Position numbers and translations under genes: made by a program. Below, in pieces: positions 1 through 7,393 of a DNA stretch of 20,096 bases. A model generated the notes under the pieces. That model was not told where the DNA came from, did no database searches, and worked only from the letters and a program-made list of their open reading frames with translations. This DNA is from Silanimonas sp965368785 (lineage in GTDB: Bacteria > Pseudomonadota > Gammaproteobacteria > Xanthomonadales > Xanthomonadaceae), in contig CBDUOG010000038.1 of NCBI GenBank assembly GCA_965368785.1, positions 1 to 20,096 on the forward strand, given 5' to 3'. Positions within the stretch are counted from its first letter, which is position 1. The number at the start of each line of letters is the position of its first letter.

Positions 1-153
1 GAGCTGTACTCAGGGCGATTCAGGCGGAAGCGCTTTTGGCCCTTTTGTCGCCACAAAAGGGCATTAGTCGCATTAAAGGCCGTGAAGATTTGCGAAGGTG
101 GGAGTGCGTCGCAAAGAGCTAAAGCACGTGGTGCGTTTTCGGCTGAATCATGA
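1..153 (+). other. Open frame entering from left edge, function unknown
   Basis: Reading frame 1 is open from the first base to a TGA at 151-153, giving 50 codons without a start inside the window. The translated piece is rich in Arg, Lys, Cys and Phe and resembles no family I know. A perfect hairpin (39-62) lies inside it. It could be the 3' end of a gene that starts outside the window, but the base composition and the nearby hairpin repeats make chance openness in repeat-type intergenic DNA at least as likely. No function is assigned. Confidence 0.15.
39..62. repeat. Perfect 10-bp inverted repeat, hairpin
   Basis: GCCCTTTTGT (39-48) is followed by the loop CGCC and its exact reverse complement (53-62). 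No T-run follows on either strand, so it does not look like a canonical terminator. It may belong to a dispersed repeat or to the end of an upstream gene. Confidence 0.6.
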
Positions 154-188
154 ATTAAAACGAAAAGTAGAGCCAAACACCAAAGCAG

Positions 189-243
189 ATCCCAGCTTTC
201 GCTGGGATGACGAAGCTGGATCCCGGCCGTCGCCGGGATGACA
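189..243. repeat. Tandem REP-like hairpins with GGGATGAC tail
   Basis: Two 8-bp perfect hairpins sit in tandem. ATCCCAGC (189-196), loop TTTC, pairs with GCTGGGAT (201-208). ATCCCGGC (220-227), loop CGTC, pairs with GCCGGGAT (232-239). Each right arm runs on into GATGAC. The single difference between the arms is compensated on the other side (A-T pair replaced by G-C), so the stem is conserved rather than the exact sequence. A third, degenerate copy ending in GGGAATGACG lies at about 245-268. The format resembles the short palindromic intergenic repeats common in gammaproteobacteria. Confidence 0.6.
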
Positions 244-272
244 CAGCTGGGGATATGCGGGAATGACGGCGC

Positions 273-300
273 AAAAAAGGCCGGGTTCCCCCGGCCTTTT
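273..300 (-). terminator. Rho-independent terminator of the M2 peptidase gene
   Basis: The stem GGCCGGG (279-285) pairs with CCCGGCC (290-296) around a 4-nt loop. It is flanked by an A-run at 273-278 and a T-run at 297-300. Read on the minus strand it gives a GC-rich hairpin followed by six U, 21 bases beyond the stop codon of the peptidase gene. It could also act on the plus strand, although less well because only four T follow. Confidence 0.85.
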
Positions 301-321
301 CAACACAAAATTAAAACAAGA

Positions 322-2241
322 TCACTCCCAACCGCAGGACTTCCCTTGGTTCTGAGTTTCTAACCAGGCTTGCAGCGGTGCAAAATATTCCAACACGGCC
401 GATGCGTCCATTTCTTCATTGCCGGTCAGCTCTTTAAGCGTCTGCTGCCAGGGCTGGCTTGCGCCTTTTTGCATCATTGCCCAGTAGCGCTTGCCGGCTT
501 CCGGGTTGTCCGCAAAGTTGCACTGATACAGCGGACCGGTGTGGCCGGACGCATCGCACAGCGCTTTGTAGAATTGGAACTGCAAAATGTGCGATAGGAA
601 GTAACGCGTGTACGGAGTGTTGCCCGGTACGTGATACTTAGCGCCCGGATCAAAGAAGTCCTCACCGCGCGCTTCGGCCGGTGCAACGCCTTGATACTTC
701 GCTTTCAGATCCCACCAAGCCTTGTTGTACTGGTCGGCCGGAATTGAGCCATCGAACACGCCCCAGCGCCAGCGATCAATCATCAGACCGAACGGCAGGA
801 ATGCGACTTTGGCCAATGCCTGGCGCATTTGACCATTGATAACCGCTTGCTCGCTTTGTCCGGCCGATTGCACTAGGCCCTGCGATGCCATGTATTCCGG
901 GGTCATCGACAATACGATGGTGTCGCCGATCGCTTCGTGGAAACCGTCATGCGCGGCGCCCTGGAAAATGATCGGCTGGTCTTTGTATGCCAGGTCGTAA
1001 TAGATATGACCGAGTTCGTGATAAATCGTGGTTAATTCATCTTCGGTCGGTGTAATGCATTGCTTGATGCGCACGTCTTCGGCTTTCGGGTCCATCTGCC
1101 AGGCGCTGGCGTGGCAAACCACATTGCGGTCACGCGGTTTGATCAACTGCGAGTTCTTGTAGAAGGCTTCCGGCAAAGACGGCATCCCCAGACCGGTGTA
1201 AAAACCTTCGGCCAACTGGGTCATCGCTTTGGCTTGTTCGAAATCGGCTTGGCGCTCAATTTCAACAATTTCAGCGGCCGACAATTTACTGATACCGCCA
1301 CGCTCACCAATCATTTTTGCCAGACGATCGCTACGTTGTTTTTCCAGCGCCGAGGTGACGTCCAAATCGCCTACGCCCGGGTAGGGTTGCAGCACCGACC
1401 ACAGATTGCCCCAGTCCTGCTGCCACAAATTGCCCATCAAATGCGCCGGTAATTTACCGTCAACTTGGCCCTTGTCAGCGCCATATTTGGCGACCATTTT
1501 GTCACGTGTGTAGCAATGCAGATTGTCATACAGTGGCTTGACCTGACCCCACAAACGATCGGTTTCAGCCTTGAAATCATCGGCCGGCATGTCGTAACCC
1601 GAGCGCCACATCGCACCGGCGTCTGCGTAGTTCATTTCACGCGCGCCTTCGTTTACTAACTCTACGAAACGCTCATAGTCTTTACGCATCGTGACTGAAA
1701 TCGTATGCCAACCTTCCCATGCTTCTTTTTGCGCATCGTAGTCCCTGTCGTTAGCCAAAACCGAAGAAAGCTCACCGATTTGGCGACAGGTTTTCTGAGT
1801 GCCTTCGCCCACGCAATACTCACCGGAACCATAGGCCTGGTCTAAGCGTGTCGCAATTTCGGTGAGCTCTTTAAGCTTTGCCGAGTCGCGCGGCGCTGGC
1901 ATCGCGGTGGCGAGTTTGAGCAGAGAAATTGCACGGCCGGTGGCCGGCGAATGCGTTTGCCCTTCGTACTGCTTGGCCTGTTCGACAAATTCGTTAAGTT
2001 GCTTAAGGCCGCGCTCGCTGGATATGGCCGCGAGACGCGCGGTATCGTCGTTAATATAAGTTTGCGACAACCAGGCAGCCGAAGTGGCTTCTTGCATATT
2101 ATCGGCAAAGGTTTGGTTAACGCGCGCGACAAATTCATCGGCGCTTTCTTTGGGCTTGTCTTCTTTTTGTCCTGAGCATGCGGACAGGGCCAATGCTGCG
2201 GCGGCGATTGCGGCGGGCAGCAATGCAGATTGAAACTTCAT
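322..2241 (-). CDS. M2 family peptidyl-dipeptidase (ACE-like) lipoprotein
   Basis: This is a zinc peptidase of the angiotensin-converting-enzyme family, which removes C-terminal dipeptides from peptides. The 639 residues begin with a lipoprotein signal peptide with a lipobox LSAC, lipidated Cys at residue 22, so it should be anchored to a periplasm-facing membrane. The zinc motif HELGH is at 408-412 and the third ligand Glu is in HEAIGD (about 436). The C-terminal block PYTRYFLSHILQFQFY (about 543-558) is typical of the family and includes the region that binds chloride in animal ACE. Length matches a single-domain bacterial ACE. A likely role is scavenging of peptides in the periplasm. It lies downstream of the HEXXH gene on the same strand, with a 73-bp gap that holds a nested hairpin, and ends in its own terminator. 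Family assignment is firm; substrate is unknown. Confidence 0.95.
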   Translation of the reverse strand: MKFQSALLPAAIAAAALALSACSGQKEDKPKESADEFVARVNQTFADNMQEATSAAWLSQTYINDDTARLAAISSERGLKQLNEFVEQAKQYEGQTHSPATGRAISLLKLATAMPAPRDSAKLKELTEIATRLDQAYGSGEYCVGEGTQKTCRQIGELSSVLANDRDYDAQKEAWEGWHTISVTMRKDYERFVELVNEGAREMNYADAGAMWRSGYDMPADDFKAETDRLWGQVKPLYDNLHCYTRDKMVAKYGADKGQVDGKLPAHLMGNLWQQDWGNLWSVLQPYPGVGDLDVTSALEKQRSDRLAKMIGERGGISKLSAAEIVEIERQADFEQAKAMTQLAEGFYTGLGMPSLPEAFYKNSQLIKPRDRNVVCHASAWQMDPKAEDVRIKQCITPTEDELTTIYHELGHIYYDLAYKDQPIIFQGAAHDGFHEAIGDTIVLSMTPEYMASQGLVQSAGQSEQAVINGQMRQALAKVAFLPFGLMIDRWRWGVFDGSIPADQYNKAWWDLKAKYQGVAPAEARGEDFFDPGAKYHVPGNTPYTRYFLSHILQFQFYKALCDASGHTGPLYQCNFADNPEAGKRYWAMMQKGASQPWQQTLKELTGNEEMDASAVLEYFAPLQAWLETQNQGKSCGWE

Positions 2242-2260
2242 GTGTATTTCCCACGGTGGT

Positions 2261-2308
2261 CAACAGCCCTATAGGCTATGCCTCATTGCCTATGGCTGGC
2301 AACTGTTG
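2261..2308. repeat. Nested inverted repeat between HEXXH gene and M2 peptidase gene
   Basis: An outer pair CAACAG (2261-2266) / CTGTTG (2303-2308) encloses an inner pair ATAGGC (2271-2276) / GCCTAT (2288-2293). It fills most of the 73-bp gap. No T-run follows, so it is not a standard terminator. It may be a leader structure or a regulator site for the peptidase gene. Confidence 0.4.
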
Positions 2309-2314
2309 TGCGCT

Positions 2315-2797
2315 TTAAGCTGGTTGAAACCGGGGCGAAGGCGTTCCGATACCATGCGATAGCAGGAATGCACGCGCGTCCTCAGCGTCGGATTCAAACC
2401 AAGATTTAGCCGAACCTAAACGAAAGGTGTAGCCCCAGGAATCCATGTCGACCATCAGGCGTTCCCTACCAACACCGGGCAGACAATCGGCCAGCACGAT
2501 CTGCAAATAACAGCTCGCATCCTCTTCGGCCACCGAGTCGGTAGCATTGGTGTGCACGGCACCACGTCGCTCCGCGGGCATGACAATTAAATGGCAGGCC
2601 TCGTGCAGTAAGGAATGCACCGGTGTGTCGCCCCGGGCGTAGACATTGCTGGCAATTAATCCGGCTTCGCATTCACCCCAGAAGCTTCCGGGTATTTCTG
2701 CGCCATCTTCGACCAGACAAAGCGATAGGTCGAAGTGTTGCAACAAACGTGCGGCGGCTTGCTGGTCAATATCTCGAAGCCGCAGCACATCAGCCAT
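2315..2797 (-). CDS. Small HEXXH-motif protein, putative metallohydrolase, unknown role
   Basis: I do not recognise a named family. The 160-residue protein has no signal peptide or membrane helix and should be cytosolic. It carries HEACH at residues 65-69 in a hydrophobic helix context, followed about 22 residues later by an acidic EED (91-93) that could supply a third zinc ligand, the usual layout of a zincin. It starts 11 bases after the minE stop, with no strong ribosome-binding site, which suggests translation coupled to the min genes. Whether it acts in division is unknown; the link is positional only. It could also be a degenerate peptidase with a structural role. Confidence 0.75.
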   Translation of the reverse strand: MADVLRLRDIDQQAAARLLQHFDLSLCLVEDGAEIPGSFWGECEAGLIASNVYARGDTPVHSLLHEACHLIVMPAERRGAVHTNATDSVAEEDASCYLQIVLADCLPGVGRERLMVDMDSWGYTFRLGSAKSWFESDAEDARAFLLSHGIGTPSPRFQPA

Positions 2798-2808
2798 TAT
2801 CGGATTGC

Positions 2809-3078
2809 TCAGGCGGTTTTAGCGTCGGCACCTTCGGGCAGGGACACCGAGATGTCCAGCACGTCATGCTCACCGTCTTTGACTAAATCCACTTTTACCG
2901 CGTCCGCGTCGACGCTGACATATTTGCGGATGACTTCCAGTAATTCGCGTTGCAACAGCGGCAAATAATCGGGGCCGCCGCGGCGTGAGCGCTCTTGCGC
3001 AACAATAATGCGCAGACGTTCCTTGGCGATCGAAGCGGAATTCTTATTCTTATTCAGCAAAAAATCGAACAATCCCAT
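2809..3078 (-). CDS. Cell division topological specificity factor MinE
   Basis: MinE displaces MinD from the membrane and stimulates its ATPase, driving the pole-to-pole oscillation that restricts Z-ring assembly to midcell. The start chosen is the ATG at 3078, because GGAGG lies 5 bases upstream and the protein then begins MGLFDFLL, the conserved membrane-binding N-terminus; a longer in-frame opening up to 3270 lies within minD and is not credible. The product is 89 residues, the usual MinE size. The anti-MinCD helix with AKERLRIIVAQERSRR is at about 19-34 and the beta-rich topological specificity domain follows. The start codon sits directly beyond the minD stop, so the two are translationally linked. 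Confidence 0.96.
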   Translation of the reverse strand: MGLFDFLLNKNKNSASIAKERLRIIVAQERSRRGGPDYLPLLQRELLEVIRKYVSVDADAVKVDLVKDGEHDVLDISVSLPEGADAKTA

Positions 3079-3079
3079 C

Positions 3080-3889
3080 TCAACCTCCAAATATCTTTGA
3101 GAAGATGCCTTTCTTCTCATTGGTCGTGAAGCGCAGTGGACGCTCTTCACCCAACAGACGTGCCACGGTGTCACCGTAGGCCAAGCCTGCATTCGACTTC
3201 TCATCCAAAATAACCGGGTTGCCTGAGTTAGAACACTGCAGAACTTCGCCGGACTCCGGAATAACGCCAATTACTTTCAGGCCCAAAATTTCTTCGACAT
3301 CGTCGATGGACAACATGTCGCCATTCTCAACGCGTGATGGGCTGTAGCGCGTAAGCAGTAGATGTTCCCTGACATTAGTGCCGTTTTCAGCGTGCCGCGT
3401 TTTCGATTGCAGCAGGCCGAGGATACGGTCCGAGTCGCGCACCGATGACACTTCCGGATTGACCACGACGACTGCACGATCCGCAAAGTACATCGCCAAG
3501 TAAGCGCCTTTTTCGATGCCGGCCGGCGAATCGCAGACCACAAAATCAAATTCTTCTTTTTCTAAGTCTTTTAAGACTTTCTCAACACCTTCTTTGGTCA
3601 GCGCATCTTTGTCGCGCGTTTGCGATGCAGCCAGGACAAACAAGTTGTCGAAGCGTTTGTCTTTGATCAGCGCCTGCTTCAAGCTTGCTTCGCCCTGGGT
3701 GACATTGACGAAGTCGTAAACCACTCGACGTTCGCAACCCATGATCAGGTCTAAATTACGCAAGCCGACATCGAAGTCGATGACCGCTGTCTTCTTTCCG
3801 GCTTTGGCCAGACCGCAGGCGATGCTCGCGCTGGTGGTGGTCTTGCCAACGCCGCCTTTGCCCGATGTCACAACAATAATTTCAGTCAA
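3080..3889 (-). CDS. Septum site-determining ATPase MinD
   Basis: This is the membrane-cycling ATPase of the Min system; it recruits MinC when dimeric and ATP-bound and is released by MinE. The 269 residues match the family length. The deviant Walker A motif KGGVGKTT is at 11-18, with the signature Lys11. The C-terminal stretch KKGIFSKIFGG is the amphipathic membrane-targeting helix. It lies 24 bases after minC and directly before minE, in the canonical order minC-minD-minE. Confidence 0.98.
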   Translation of the reverse strand: MTEIIVVTSGKGGVGKTTTSASIACGLAKAGKKTAVIDFDVGLRNLDLIMGCERRVVYDFVNVTQGEASLKQALIKDKRFDNLFVLAASQTRDKDALTKEGVEKVLKDLEKEEFDFVVCDSPAGIEKGAYLAMYFADRAVVVVNPEVSSVRDSDRILGLLQSKTRHAENGTNVREHLLLTRYSPSRVENGDMLSIDDVEEILGLKVIGVIPESGEVLQCSNSGNPVILDEKSNAGLAYGDTVARLLGEERPLRFTTNEKKGIFSKIFGG

Positions 3890-3913
3890 GGTGGGTTCTC
3901 CGATTCTCAGGCT

Positions 3914-4693
3914 TTAATTCAGTGCTGCGATTTGCAGCGTTTGGGTTTCGTCCAGCCAGATCTGCACCGCTTTACCGCGCAAATCTTTAGGTAATTCTTC
4001 TAACACTTTGTAGTTGCCGGCAATAGCCACTAATTCTGCATGAAATTCGCTGCAAAAGATGCGTACATGGGTAGCGCCACTGGCGCCGGCCAGCGCGCGG
4101 CCGCGCAGGGGGCCGTATACGTGGATGGAGCCGTCAGCCAAAACCTCGGCCCCGGCCCCAACGCTTGCGCAAATAGTCAGATCGCGGTTCTGCGCATAAA
4201 TTTGCTGTCCCGAGCGCACCGGGGTTGTGTGCACGGTGCCTGGCTCAGGGCTGGCTGCACGCTCGGCGCTGGGCGCTTCGGGCTCCACCGGCGGTGTTTC
4301 CTGCTGGACCGGCGCGGGGCTGTCCACTTCGGCGCGTTCGTAACTGGTACGGAACTTCGCAAGCAAGGGTAAGCCAATTGCTACCGATAGTTCTTCAATT
4401 TGCTTGGTGCCGTAGGCCAGGGCTACTGGCAGAGCGCCGGCCTGCTTCAGCGCTTCGATCACTTCACGGGCCTGCGCCGGGCTTGGGCAAACCGAGAGCT
4501 CACCAAAGTCCACGACCACCGCCCCACGATCGAAAAGTTTGGGTGCGCGCTGGACGCGTTCGGCCATTTCGGCTTGAAGCTGCGCAGCATCCAATCGCTT
4601 AACCCGAAGATTAGCGATGCCGACTTGTCCGATTTTTAATTCGCCTGCGGGTTCTAGTTCAGGGAAGTTCAATCCATCCTGCTTTGCTGCCAT
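3914..4693 (-). CDS. Septum formation inhibitor MinC
   Basis: MinC blocks FtsZ polymerisation and is placed at the membrane by MinD. The 259 residues split into an N-terminal FtsZ-inhibiting domain (about 20-115), a Pro/Glu/Ala-rich linker (about 120-165) and the C-terminal beta-helix domain that dimerises and binds MinD (about 165-259, with GPLRGRALAG and RIFCSEFHAELVAIAG). The linker is somewhat long and acidic compared with enterobacterial MinC, within the normal range of variation. The start is 2 bases after the stop of the GNAT gene. Confidence 0.96.
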   Translation of the reverse strand: MAAKQDGLNFPELEPAGELKIGQVGIANLRVKRLDAAQLQAEMAERVQRAPKLFDRGAVVVDFGELSVCPSPAQAREVIEALKQAGALPVALAYGTKQIEELSVAIGLPLLAKFRTSYERAEVDSPAPVQQETPPVEPEAPSAERAASPEPGTVHTTPVRSGQQIYAQNRDLTICASVGAGAEVLADGSIHVYGPLRGRALAGASGATHVRIFCSEFHAELVAIAGNYKVLEELPKDLRGKAVQIWLDETQTLQIAALN

Positions 4694-4695
4694 GT

Positions 4696-5295
4696 TCAGA
4701 CGCCCGCTGCCTTTTTCATATGTTTACGCGCCGGAATTTCCCGTGCCGCCAGCCAGCTTACCTTGGGTAGGCCATTGGCGTACTCAGTTTTTATCCACTC
4801 ATGGCTCGACAGCGCCCGGGTTTGCATGGATGCGTGAATCTGGTCACCGGGCATGGTGTGCAAGCCGGTTTCTTTAAAGCCCATGCTGGCGTGGAACAGC
4901 AAGGCTGGATTATCGCCGCCATCCACAAAAACTTCGCAGCACAGGGCGGGGTAGCGGGGCTCGGCAAAATTGATTACATCAGCGTACATGGCCCGGCCAC
5001 GGCCGCCACCCCGGCGGGGGCGAGCGATCACGATGCGATCGATGTACAAAAACTTATCGAAGCGTTCGCGGAACCACAAAAAGTTGCTGCTGGTGTGCGG
5101 CGCGTCTTGAGAGAGGGCAATGAGAAACCCGGAAATTGTCCCTTCTTGCTCGATGACACGGAAATAGTCGGCCTGCTCCCAGAAAAACCGCAGCTTTTCG
5201 TGGTCCATGGGCAAAATGCCGGCCCCGGCCGAGTTGTTGACGGCGAGTACGGCTTCCAGCTCATGCTCACGAACGTCACGGATGGTGAACTGCAT
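4696..5295 (-). CDS. GNAT family N-acetyltransferase
   Basis: The protein should transfer an acetyl group from acetyl-CoA to an amine; the substrate is not evident. The 199 residues form one GNAT domain. The acetyl-CoA pyrophosphate-binding loop is the Arg/Gly-rich RRGGGRGRAMY (about 94-104), after a beta-strand containing YIDRIVI, and a later FHASMGFKETG segment (about 133-143) fits the family's C-terminal motif. Upstream, AAGGAAAG serves as a ribosome-binding site 6-7 bases before the ATG. Its stop lies two bases from the minC start, so it probably leads the min transcription unit. Confidence 0.88.
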   Translation of the reverse strand: MQFTIRDVREHELEAVLAVNNSAGAGILPMDHEKLRFFWEQADYFRVIEQEGTISGFLIALSQDAPHTSSNFLWFRERFDKFLYIDRIVIARPRRGGGRGRAMYADVINFAEPRYPALCCEVFVDGGDNPALLFHASMGFKETGLHTMPGDQIHASMQTRALSSHEWIKTEYANGLPKVSWLAAREIPARKHMKKAAGV

Positions 5296-5460
5296 TAAGT
5301 GCTTTCCTTGATCTGCCGATCCATAGTTTCGAGGGGTTCGCCATTTCCGGCGATCAGCTGGCGCGCATTATCGCACGAGTACCCCCGGCGGTCGAAATTT
5401 TGCCGTCGGGCATGACTTCTGGCCGAAACATGCCGGGCGCGAAGTGTCTATCATGTGGGC
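5296..5460. promoter_or_regulatory. Divergent intergenic region, GNAT-min and histidine kinase
   Basis: The 165-bp gap must contain promoters for both directions. On the plus strand TATCAT (5449-5454, 5 of 6 matches to the -10 consensus) ends 6 bases before the ATG of the histidine kinase, and no convincing -35 or Shine-Dalgarno is seen. If used, the transcript would be leaderless. On the minus strand I see only the ribosome-binding site of the GNAT gene. Confidence 0.4.
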
Positions 5461-6651
5461 ATGCAATTTAGAATCACACACACCCAGATGTTGCGCTACG
5501 CCGGGCTGTTCACCTGGGCAATGGTCGGTGTCGGCTTATTTATGAACGGCATGTACGGATTGCCGTCCAGTGATTACCTGTCGACGAGCATTCTACTTTC
5601 CGTCTCGGCCTATTTCGGCTTTGGTATCGCCTACTGGCTGGCGACTCATTCCTTTAGTCCTCGCGATGTGCGGGTCTATGAAATTTTGCTACTGCTGGCG
5701 ATGACCACATCGGCGATTGCGGTCAGCCGATTTACCTATAGCGGTCTCGGCGCAATCCTGATGATGGTCATGGCCGGAGTGATTCCTTGGTTAGTGCCGA
5801 CCAAGGTCGGCGTACCCTGGTTGATATTGCAGCATCTGGCTTTGATACCGACGTTTATTCAAATGTTTGTGCTGCAAGACCCCGATAACGACGACGCGGA
5901 CTGGGGATTGTGGCTGAGCGCGACGATGCAGGCATTGCTCTACATCGGCTACTCCGGGTTTGTATTCGTTACCGGCTATGTCGCCAAGCAGCAAGCTCAG
6001 GCACGCGAAGACCAGCGCCGACTTAATGCCGAACTGCGTGCAACGCGAGCGCTTCTGGCCGACAGCACGCGGGTTGCGGAGCGTTTGAGAATTTCCCGCG
6101 AGCTGCACGACTTATTGGGCCACCACCTGACCGCGCTCAGTTTGAATTTAGAGGTGGCCGGCCATTTAACCGAGGGCAGGGCACACGAGCATGTAAAACA
6201 GAGCCATACATTGGCCAAATTACTGCTGACTGACGTGCGTGAGGCGGTTTCGGAAATGCGCGAAGACGACTCCATTGATGTCGCCGCCGCGATCGCGACC
6301 TTGGTTGAAGGCGTGCCCTCCTTGCAGATTGATTTGAATATCGACGAGCCGCTGGCCATTGATGATGCCGACCGTGCCCACGTGATTCTTCGCTGCGCGC
6401 AGGAAATTATTACCAATACGGTGCGCCACGCGGCTGCCAGACGATTGCAGATAAGCCTGCGTCGTGAGAATAGTGCAGTACACTTAACTGCGAAAGATGA
6501 TGGCGTGGGGCGCGCAGAGTTTGCGCCGGGCCACGGTTTGTTTGGGATGCGCGAGCGTCTTGCTGCATATGGTGGTCGGGTTGCAGTGAAAACTGCCCCA
6601 GGTCAGGGATTTGAGCTGGATATCTATTTGCCTTTGGAGACGGACACATGA
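5461..6651 (+). CDS. Membrane sensor histidine kinase, DesK/NarX-type (HisKA_3)
   Basis: It autophosphorylates on His and passes the phosphate to the regulator encoded next. The 396 residues begin with about five hydrophobic segments (15-33, 42-61, 73-90, 96-138, 150-173) without a periplasmic sensor domain, so the signal is probably sensed in or at the membrane, as in DesK. A short linker helix leads to the HisKA_3 dimerisation domain with SRELHDLLGHHLTAL; the phosphoacceptor is His216. The ATPase domain has an N box with EIITNTVRHA (315-324), DDGVG (346-350) and GHGLFGMRERL (357-367). The ATG at 5461 was chosen over a GTG two codons earlier; neither has a clear ribosome-binding site. It overlaps the next gene by ATGA. 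Confidence 0.94.
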   Translation: MQFRITHTQMLRYAGLFTWAMVGVGLFMNGMYGLPSSDYLSTSILLSVSAYFGFGIAYWLATHSFSPRDVRVYEILLLLAMTTSAIAVSRFTYSGLGAILMMVMAGVIPWLVPTKVGVPWLILQHLALIPTFIQMFVLQDPDNDDADWGLWLSATMQALLYIGYSGFVFVTGYVAKQQAQAREDQRRLNAELRATRALLADSTRVAERLRISRELHDLLGHHLTALSLNLEVAGHLTEGRAHEHVKQSHTLAKLLLTDVREAVSEMREDDSIDVAAAIATLVEGVPSLQIDLNIDEPLAIDDADRAHVILRCAQEIITNTVRHAAARRLQISLRRENSAVHLTAKDDGVGRAEFAPGHGLFGMRERLAAYGGRVAVKTAPGQGFELDIYLPLETDT

Positions 6652-7289
6652 TTCGAGTCATGTTGGTGGATGATCAAACGCTGGTGCGCCAGGGAGTACG
6701 CTCGCTGCTTGAGCTGGCCGATGGTATCGAGGTCGTTGCCGAAGCCTCAGACGGCAAACAGGCGGTGGAGATGGTGCCCACCGTTAAACCCGACGTGGTG
6801 CTGATGGATATGCGGATGCCGGTCATGTCAGGGCTCGAATCGGTCCAGGCCATGGCCAAGCGCGGTGATTTGCCGCCTACGATCATCCTGACAACATTCG
6901 ATGACGATCAGTTAGTGCTGGCAGGCATAAAGGCCGGAGCGAAGGGCTACTTGCTCAAAGATGTGTCGCTGGACCAGTTAGTCTCGGCCATTGAGGCGGT
7001 TGCCTCAGGAGGGTCCCTGGTCCAGCCGGCGGTTACCCAGCGTCTGCTGTCCGGGCTGGAGGGCATGCAGAATGCTTTTCATAGCCTGGACCAGCCCGAC
7101 CCGCTAACCGACCGTGAAACCGAGATTCTGCGCCTGATGGCGGGCGGTTTTTCGAACAAGGAGATAGCCAATTCCCTGGGCGTTGCCGAGGGAACGATCA
7201 AGAATCATGTCTCAAATATTCTCAGCAAATTGGGGGTCAGGGATCGGACCAGGGCCGTGCTCAAGGCTTTTGAACTCAAATTGGTCTGA
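6648..7289 (+). CDS. LuxR/NarL-type response regulator
   Basis: A DNA-binding regulator phosphorylated by the kinase encoded upstream. The receiver domain (1-about 120) has the acidic pair D8-D9, the phosphoacceptor Asp54, switch Thr82/83 and Lys104. The LuxR-type helix-turn-helix is at about 150-210, with LTDRETEILRLMAGGFSNKEIA and a recognition helix in GTIKNHVSNILSKLGV. Length, 213 residues, is standard. Its start overlaps the kinase stop, so the two are co-expressed. A palindrome 15 bases beyond the stop could be an own-binding site but also a chance sequence. The target genes are not evident; the SRPBCC-GyrI gene 100 bp downstream is a candidate by position. Confidence 0.95.
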   Translation: MIRVMLVDDQTLVRQGVRSLLELADGIEVVAEASDGKQAVEMVPTVKPDVVLMDMRMPVMSGLESVQAMAKRGDLPPTIILTTFDDDQLVLAGIKAGAKGYLLKDVSLDQLVSAIEAVASGGSLVQPAVTQRLLSGLEGMQNAFHSLDQPDPLTDRETEILRLMAGGFSNKEIANSLGVAEGTIKNHVSNILSKLGVRDRTRAVLKAFELKLV

Positions 7290-7303
7290 AATGAATCATA
7301 ATG

Positions 7304-7316
7304 CGCTGACTCAGCG
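7304..7316. promoter_or_regulatory. Short palindrome between regulator and SRPBCC gene
   Basis: CGCTGA-C-TCAGCG is a perfect 6+6 inverted repeat in the 104-bp gap. It might be an operator for the upstream LuxR-type regulator in front of the SRPBCC gene. The evidence is symmetry only. Confidence 0.2.
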
Positions 7317-7393
7317 AGCCAATGCTGATATCCTTTTACGCTTGCTCGTGTGAGGCATTTGCCTGAACGGGATTGATCTTCGGAGACCACTGC

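Noticed and set aside
2809..3270. MinE extended to 153 residues
   Set aside because: The extra 64 residues are minD read in another frame; the ATG at 3078 has GGAGG and gives a normal MinE N-terminus.
4801..5298. Plus-strand frame of 165 codons opposite the GNAT gene
   Set aside because: The minus-strand protein has GNAT motifs and a ribosome-binding site; the plus-strand frame shows neither.
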